DNA of 64,000 nucleotides from Chinchilla lanigera (taxonomy: Eukaryota; Chordata; Mammalia; Rodentia; Chinchillidae): positions 7,253,835-7,317,834 of the forward strand of contig NW_004955446.1 in assembly GCF_000276665.1 (NCBI RefSeq), given 5' to 3'. The notes beneath the pieces were generated by a model that made no database searches, was not told the origin of the DNA, and was given only the letters and a program-made list of their open reading frames with translations. The translations under genes were made by a program, and so were the position numbers. Numbering within the stretch: position 1 is the stretch's first letter; every line of letters begins with the position of its first letter. This document shows, piece by piece, positions 58,447 through 64,000 of the stretch.

Positions 58447-58931
58447 TGTTATACCTTGACTGTGTCCTCCAGTGGTTCGTATTGTAGAAGTGTGGCCCTC
58501 TGTGTGGTGATACTGAGAGAAGATGGAACCTTTAAGAGACAAGGCCTAATGGGTGATTACATCACTGATTCCTTGGAAGGGATAAATGAAGTTCTCATGA
58601 GACACTGCTTAGCTCCCATAAGGATGTGTTGCTATACAGTGAGCTTGGGACAGAAGTATGGCTCACTCTATAGAGTGCAAGGCCCTGGGTTCAATCTCTA
58701 GCACCACATAACAACAAAGAGTGAACTTCACCTCTGACTCTCACTGGTTTCCTGCCCACCACATCTGTTTATTATTGTGATGCTCTCCACCCATGAGGAC
58801 CATGTCAGACGCTGAACAGATTGGACTGCCTGACTTTGGACTGTCAGCCTCCAAAATTTAGCTAAGTAAACCTTATTCCTTATAAAGTACATACCTCAGA
58901 CATTTTGTTACAGCAACAGAAAATGGACTAG
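58447..58931 (+). mobile_element. MaLR/MST-like LTR inserted in L1M
   Basis: 'tgttataccttgactgtgtc' start, 'gatggaacctttaagagaca', 'aggcctaatgggtgattaca', then after a SINE 'ctgtcagcctccaaaattta', 'ttgttacagcaacagaaaat', 'ggactagg' end. Solo; no genes. Confidence 0.65.
58640..58720 (+). repeat. ID-type SINE nested in the LTR
   Basis: 'gagcttgggacagaagtatg', 'gtgcaaggccctgggttcaa', 'tctctagcaccaca', short A-rich tail. Third layer of nesting. Confidence 0.8.
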
Positions 58932-59340
58932 GAAAATCTTTTATGTTTATTGGCTATGTGCAATTTCCTCCTCTGTGAAATACCTCATTTTCTGATTATT
59001 TCTTTTTTGGTGGGGGAAGGTGCTGGGAGTTGAACCCTGAGCCTCGTTCATGCTGAGCACATACTTTACCACTGACCTATACTCTCTTCTGTGAAATACC
59101 TCTTCATGTCTCTTACCTATTTTTTTTTAATTAAGTCATTTGTGGTCTCTTTATTAATTTCTAGAATTCATCATGTTATCTGTTTGTGTATTCTCAAAAT
59201 CTCCTTCAAGTTTTTAACTTGTCTTTCATTTGCTTTAAAGTATTTTTGACGAGTAAAAGTTCTTAATACTAATAAGCCATGCTCAACTTTTTACTTTTCT
59301 TCGGTGTCAATGATCTGCTTATAGACTTGCTTAATTTTTA
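58932..59340 (-). mobile_element. L1M LINE 3' region, second part
   Basis: Resumes the L1M: 'cctcttcatgtctcttacct', 'aattaagtcatttgtggtct', 'cttgtctttcatttgcttta', 'gacgagtaaaagttcttaat'. Interrupted by an ID at 59003. Confidence 0.7.
59003..59087 (-). repeat. ID SINE with about 15-bp target duplication
   Basis: 'ggtgctgggagttgaaccct', 'catactttaccactgaccta'. Duplication 'tctgtgaaatacctc' about 58974-58988 and 59090-59104, inside L1M. Confidence 0.85.
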
Positions 59341-59559
59341 ATGTATTTGCTAACTGAATCCAAATCCTTCTCAAGGAGTCAAAACTTCCTCTTGAGATAG
59401 TCAAATCAGTTGTCTGATCAATTTCATCTTCCTGAAGAAATCCTCCTGGAGCCTCTGACCTATTCTTTCCTGTGTTCTCTAGGCATTGTTCTCTTCTAGA
59501 GGTGTTCTTTCTACACATCCTGGAGATTTCCCTTGACTTTCTCTGTCTTGGATCCTAGG

Positions 59560-59956
59560 TGTCTTGGTTACGTTTCTCTTGTTGCAGAGACAAATACCCA
59601 ACACCCAAAGTTAAAGGGGGAAAGGTTTATTTAGTTCACAGTTTGTGGAGGGTTCAGTCCATAATCTGCTGGCTCCAAGGCAGGGTGGCATGTGGCAGAA
59701 GGGCAACAGTTTATAGTGGTGGAAGACAGCAAAAGCAACAAAAGAGAAAACAAGACCAGCCTCTTTTTGTCCCTTATATAGTATCCAGTCTACTGGCATT
59801 ATGACAGCACCAATCCAATCAGTGGACTGATCCAGCATCAACCACCCTTAATGCCAGCATTGCACTATGAATCACACACTCTAGATTCAACCACCTCTGA
59901 AAAAGCTCTATGACCACCTGAGGCTTTGGGGGGACATCTAGACACAATTCGTAACA
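59560..59956 (-). mobile_element. MaLR-like LTR
   Basis: 'tgtcttggttacgtttctct', 'ggggaaaggtttatttagtt', 'cacagtttgtggagggttca', 'gacacaattcgtaaca' follow the antisense order of MST/THE-like LTRs. Solo; no genes. Confidence 0.65.
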
Positions 59957-59959
59957 CTA

Positions 59960-60900
59960 GATCTTCCTCCTTCTTGCCTTACTTTCTTATTTTGCCAGAG
60001 TGTACCTTCCTGTAGCTTCTGGAAAAAGGCGTAAGGAAGATGGATTTCTATATTCTGTCCTCACAACTTTGGATGGGCATGGAATTGAAATCCAAAGTGT
60101 TTTTTCTTCAGAAATTTAAAAGCATTGTTTAGTTGTCATAGAGCTTCTATGGTTACATATTAAGAAATTTGTTGCTATTCTTATTTTTGACCCTATCACA
60201 AAACTCATTTTGCTACCTCTCTGCATAGCATAGCTTTATCCCTTTGTCCCTACTGCCTTCAAATGTCCTCTTATGATACAATATGGGTCTACTTTAGACT
60301 ACTGTGTTAGCCAAGTATCTTTTACTTCAGAGACATTTCCTTTAATGACTTCACATTTTGTCTTTTTTCTTCTGAAACCCCTATTACTTAGGTATTAAAT
60401 CTTCTAGGTTGGCCTTCTAATTTTGCTTATCTACTTTTCAGATATGTTGGTTTCTTAGTTGTCTATTAAATTATGTCTTGTGTATCTATCTTCTACTCTA
60501 AGTTCCTTTCAGAGGTGCTATCACAGCACCATGTTCTTCTGCTAAGAAACCTAAGAACCCTGAACATACTAATTCTGGCATCTCCCTGAAGCATCTGTTT
60601 CCTCCAGTGTGTTTGGCTCTCAGTCATATCAGAGGCTCCTGGTGAATACCTGGCTGTTTTGTTCAACCCAAAAGTTGTCTACTGTAAGGCAGATTGGAAA
60701 CTGCACATGTGCATGTAGTTTGCTGTGGCCTCCATTGTAGGGCAGTTAGGCTGGGCCCATCACGGGGGATTTCCAATGTCAAGATCTTAGTTTTAGCCCA
60801 TGGGAGTTCCTAATGTCAGAATATTACAGCTTTTCTCTCCCCCGGAGAAGGTTACTATTTTTCTGCCAGAAGTATGTTGGTTTGACAGTCAGCAGTCTGG
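59960..60900 (-). mobile_element. Possible old LINE remnant
   Basis: 'gtttagttgtcatagagctt', 'atattaagaaatttgttgct', 'tctgaaacccctattactta', 'tctaggttggccttctaatt' resemble the antisense of an ancient L1M/HAL1-type tail. Family not fixed. Confidence 0.4.
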
Positions 60901-61680
60901 GAGCTCAGAGGGTTGGGGCAGTTGCTGTGCCAAGTGGGAAAGGGATAAAAGAATAATTGCTTCATTAACCTTAACCTCATCTTCACCCTCACTTTCTAGA
61001 GATACCTGGGTCTTGGGGGATTCTGTAATGTAAATTCAGTTTCCATTCCACTTTCCTCACCACCAGCTTTGGATTCTACTCTCTCCAGTTTGCAGTCACT
61101 ATCCACATGCTTCCCAGTCTCCACACTTTGGAGGTATTACCCTCTCTCCTATTCTCCATTTTGCTTTACATTTGTGCCTCCAACTGGAAATCCAAATCAA
61201 GCCCTTTAAAAGATTGTCAGATCAACTCAACAAGCATGTATTGAACAATTATTATGTGCCAAGTTCACTGATTCATCCCAACGTGAATGGTTCTCTGAAC
61301 TTTCAGCTATTTTTAAATGCCAAACAGGAATGACAGACATGTCTCAAGCTTCCAGTGTTCCCCTCCCAACCACTGGGCTCCTTTCTTCAGCCTCAATGTC
61401 CTTTTATTTTATCTCCACACTACCACTCTTTTTCTCATCTTCCATTAACTAGAAATATCTTTTCATTTCATATATAAAAGTACATAACCTATTTCTAAGT
61501 CTTTGTCTATTTCTACATGTGTCTCCTTCACCAGTCTGAAACACAGACAACTTTGTACTCCCACCAGTAAGAAAAATAATAGTCAGTTTGTATTCAAGCT
61601 AATGATGGATCATCCTTCCCAAGCTGATTTGGCAGTGTGATGATCCTTCTTGTGTCACAGACCTGGCAACAGTGATTTAA
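60901..61680. other. Mostly unassigned sequence
   Basis: No gene. A short stretch at 61220-61300 ('catgtattgaacaattatta', 'tgtgccaa') looks like an ancient MIR/L2 fragment. Confidence 0.35.
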
Positions 61681-61764
61681 AATTATTGGTAATTATTTAC
61701 TGGAGTCCTCTGTATAGCAAGAACTGTACTAGTAATTTTCATAGTGCATGTTGCTTTCTGGAGG

Positions 61765-62215
61765 CAAGTGTCTGGATTCCAGCCCCACCAGTTATTAGCT
61801 CTGACCTCAGATGAACTACTTCTTTGTGCTTGTTTCCTCATCTGTAAAATGAGTAAGAAATGCAATTTAGAGCTGGGCGTGGTGGTGCATGCCTGTAATC
61901 CCAGCACTTGGGAGGCTGAGGCAGAAGGATCGCTGAAAATTCAAGACTAGCCTGGGCTACAAAGTGAGTTGTAGGCCATCCTGAACTGCATAGTGAGACC
62001 CTGTCTCAAAAAAAACAAAAACAAAAACAACCCCCCAAAACCGCCATGTACTTCAAATGACAGCTTTCTCTTTTGTAAGATGAAATAATAATAGTATGCC
62101 CTCTAAAAGACCATTTTGAAAATAATATGATTTAATATGGGTCAAGTTCTTAGGATAGCACCTCGTATGCAGTAGGCATCCTGTCTTATCTATATTCATT
62201 ATTATATTATCATCA
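61765..62215 (+). repeat. MIR-like SINE(s) interrupted by B1
   Basis: 'cttgtttcctcatctgtaaa' before the B1 and 'cttttgtaagatgaaataat', 'gatagcacctcgtatgcagt' after it. Possibly two MIR pieces, since the 'gtaaaatga' segment appears on both sides. Confidence 0.6.
61873..62025 (+). repeat. B1 SINE
   Basis: 'agctgggcgtggtggtgcat', 'aatcccagcacttgggaggc', 'agactagcctgggctacaaa', 'ccatcctgaactgcatagtg', A-rich tail. Well preserved. Confidence 0.95.
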
Positions 62216-62273
62216 TTTTTATCACCATCCCTCTTAAAATGTGAGGATGTAGAGGCTCAAAGAAGTTATTTTA

Positions 62274-62491
62274 GGGGCTGGGGATTTAGCTCAGCGGCAA
62301 AAGCGCCTGCCTGGCAAGTGCAAGGTCGTGAGTTCGGTTCCTGGTACCGGAGAAAAACCAAAAAAAANNNNNNNNNNNNNNNNNNNNNNNNNNNNNNNNN
62401 NNNNNNNNNNNNNNNNNNNNNNNNNNNNNNNNNNNNNNNNNNNNNNNNNNNNNNNNNNNNNNNNNNNAAAAAAAAAAAAAAAAAAAAAAAA
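62274..62491 (+). repeat. Young ID SINE with 13-bp target duplication and gap in its tail
   Basis: Full ID ('ggggctggggatttagctca', 'cggcaaaagcgcctgcctgg', 'gtcgtgagttcggttcctgg') differing from 6237 at very few positions. Duplication 'agaagttatttta' at 62261-62273 and 62492-62504. The gap lies in the A-rich tail. Confidence 0.95.
62368..62467. other. Assembly gap of 100 N
   Basis: Exactly 100 N between 'aaaccaaaaaaa' and an A-run: a fixed-size gap inside a SINE tail, so the real missing length may be small. Confidence 0.99.
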
Positions 62492-62560
62492 AGAAGTTAT
62501 TTTACTTTGTCCATGGCTGGATAGCTAGTTACTCAACAGTGCAGGCAGACAATTCTGCTA

Positions 62561-63109
62561 GCAGTATTTTCAGGGTGTAATATAGCACACATTCACGTAA
62601 GATTTTAAAAGTCTTATTGATTAAATATTTACTAGTTACCAATTGTGTGTGGATAACATGAAGTTTAAGTTGAATAGAGCATATTAAATTGGCAAAAGCA
62701 GTTTTACAAATGGATGAGAAGACAAAGAGGGTGATGGTGTCCGTGCAGTGGTGCCCTCTGGCACATGTGTCAGCCTGTGGGCGGTGAGGGTATGGGGGGA
62801 GGGGAGGTGGAGGGAGTAGCTGCAACAGAGCCAGGGAGGATTAAGAGGGCATTCATGCAGGCAGGAGGACAGTAATGGCAAAGGAATATTAGTTATCTAC
62901 AGGGGCATTCATTAAATACGGAAATGTACGAAAGAAAATGGGACATAGGGTTCTTATTTTCAGAGTTAAAAATACAAAAAGGATAAAACTGAAATAAAAT
63001 TTTTGGTATTAGATTGGAATTGAGGGCTTGGTATGAACTATCTATCTTTTTTAAAAATGGACACAGTATATAACTTTCCCAGAAAGAATATTCCAAGCCA
63101 CATGACTTC
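62561..63109. other. Unassigned sequence
   Basis: No gene or repeat recognised. G-rich at 62779-62813. Confidence 0.4.
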
Positions 63110-63490
63110 AGGGTAAAGTTAATGAAAAAATAATAACAATTCTATTCAACTCTGGAAAGAATACGGAAATACTTCCCAAATCATTCTCTGAGGTCAATAT
63201 TAAGATGACACCAAAAATCAGACAGATATTGAAACAAAGGGAAAACTACAAACCAATATTGTTCATGAATATAGGTGTCAAATTCTAAACCAAAATTCAG
63301 CTTATGAAATCTAACAATATTATAAAAGCACACTACATCATAACCAAGTGGGGTTTATCCCAGAAATGTGGAGTTGGCTTAGCATCAGAAAAGTGATTAA
63401 TGGAATCCACCATGCTAACAAATGAAAAGAGAAAATCTTAATGACATCTTACAAAGATGCAGAAAAGGCCTTTGACAAAATCCAGCTGAG
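63110..63490 (+). mobile_element. L1 ORF2 reverse-transcriptase fragment
   Basis: The L1 reverse-transcriptase region is readable at nucleotide level: 'ccaatattgttcatgaatat', 'aaccaagtggggtttatccc', 'aatggaatccaccatgctaa', 'gatgcagaaaaggcctttga', 'caaaatccagc'. It covers the segment from the 'PIS..N'-like motif to the 'AEKAFD' motif. Stops and frameshifts throughout. Confidence 0.8.
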
Positions 63491-64000
63491 ATTCTGCTCC
63501 ACCCATCAAGGAATATAAAGCCCTTCTTGGAACCTCAAGATGCATAATAACATACAAAGAGTTGTAACTCCAGGGAAGAAACCACATGCAAGATTTTTTC
63601 TTTCATGTGACTTTCAACCATTTCAGTCTTGCCAGGGCCAACTATCCTATACTTGGTTCTCAAAGCATTTTATTTTGATTCACTCATCCATTTCTGCTCA
63701 CATATTTATAGCATGTGTAAGAGCCTGGAAAATAGCATGGCAAGAGCCATACGGCCAAACATCATGAAGTGCAAATGTCCCTGGCTCTGGTCTGACGTCA
63801 GTATAATTTTCTTTAAATACCACTTTTATGATGATGAGACTCTTCTGCCTGAGTAACTTCCTCCTTCTACCATGGACACTGGCAACTTTTTAAAAATATT
63901 TTTCTAATTCTTTGATTTTAATGTTTTCTAAGATCATAAAAGAAATCCACAGTGTTAACCCTAGATTTAAAAAAAAAAAAAAGCTGTCAAGAAAATATTT
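63491..64000. other. Unassigned sequence at the window end
   Basis: No gene recognised. Overlapping frames of 75 codons at 63540-63856 in two phases look accidental. Confidence 0.4.

Larger units (their letters stand above)
62221..62560 (-). repeat. MIR-like fragment split by an ID SINE
   Basis: 'gtgaggatgtagaggctcaa', then after the SINE 'tactttgtccatggctggat', 'agctagttactcaacagtgc' follow the antisense MIR order. Confidence 0.5.

Overview
This window is mammalian nuclear DNA from a non-murid rodent. It carries dozens of tRNA-derived ID-type SINEs, 7SL-derived B1 elements and B1+ID dimers (B1-dID type), together with old L1M LINEs, MaLR-like LTRs, Tigger, mariner, MER5 and MIR relics. From what I remember of the families, B1-dID dimers plus ID copies reading 'cctgcctggcaagtgcaagg' suggest a beaver-like (castorimorph) or squirrel-related lineage rather than mouse, rat or guinea pig. 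That species guess is inference. Two 100-N gaps show it is a scaffolded assembly.

I find no intact host protein-coding gene, no rRNA or tRNA gene, no CpG island and no convincing exon. Every open frame is short (138 codons at most). The longer ones fall in repeats or in unique sequence with no recognisable domain. The window looks like intergenic or deep intronic DNA. Unique blocks around 12.7-13.7, 14.48-14.87 and 38.0-38.9 kb could hold regulatory DNA, but I cannot test conservation here.

Layout: 0-4 kb has L1M and SINE fragments and a Tigger relic (2460-3541) split by a MaLR-like LTR and keeping a decayed transposase N-terminus. 4-16 kb is mostly unique, with SINEs, MIRs and CA/GT repeats. 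16.7-17.4 kb is an internally deleted Tigger1-like element. 18-21.4 kb has MER5 and MLT1/MaLR pieces and gap 1. 22.9-24.6 kb has a SINE cluster, a truncated piggyBac-like copy and an LTR. 24.6-28.1 kb is an L1M 3' region followed by an old LINE-type repeat. 29-31 kb has L1M and a MaLR-like LTR. 32.3-35.1 kb is the main item: a dead piggyBac-like transposon on the minus strand whose cysteine-rich C-terminus and 3' end are repeated four times. 35.5-41.1 kb has two same-strand MLT1-like LTRs around unique DNA. 44.5-48.3 kb has an exact 95-bp tandem duplication and L1/HAL1-type relics, including two successive L1 3' ends. 49.9-55.1 kb has a diverged 165-bp tandem repeat, an old LINE-type repeat and a doubled mariner relic. 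55-64 kb has SINEs in both orientations, an L1M split by an LTR that itself holds a SINE, gap 2 and an L1 reverse-transcriptase fragment.

Nothing here forms a working pathway. The biology is a layered record of transposition: ancient DNA transposons, L1M and MaLR first, then B1-dID, then young ID copies with clear target-site duplications.
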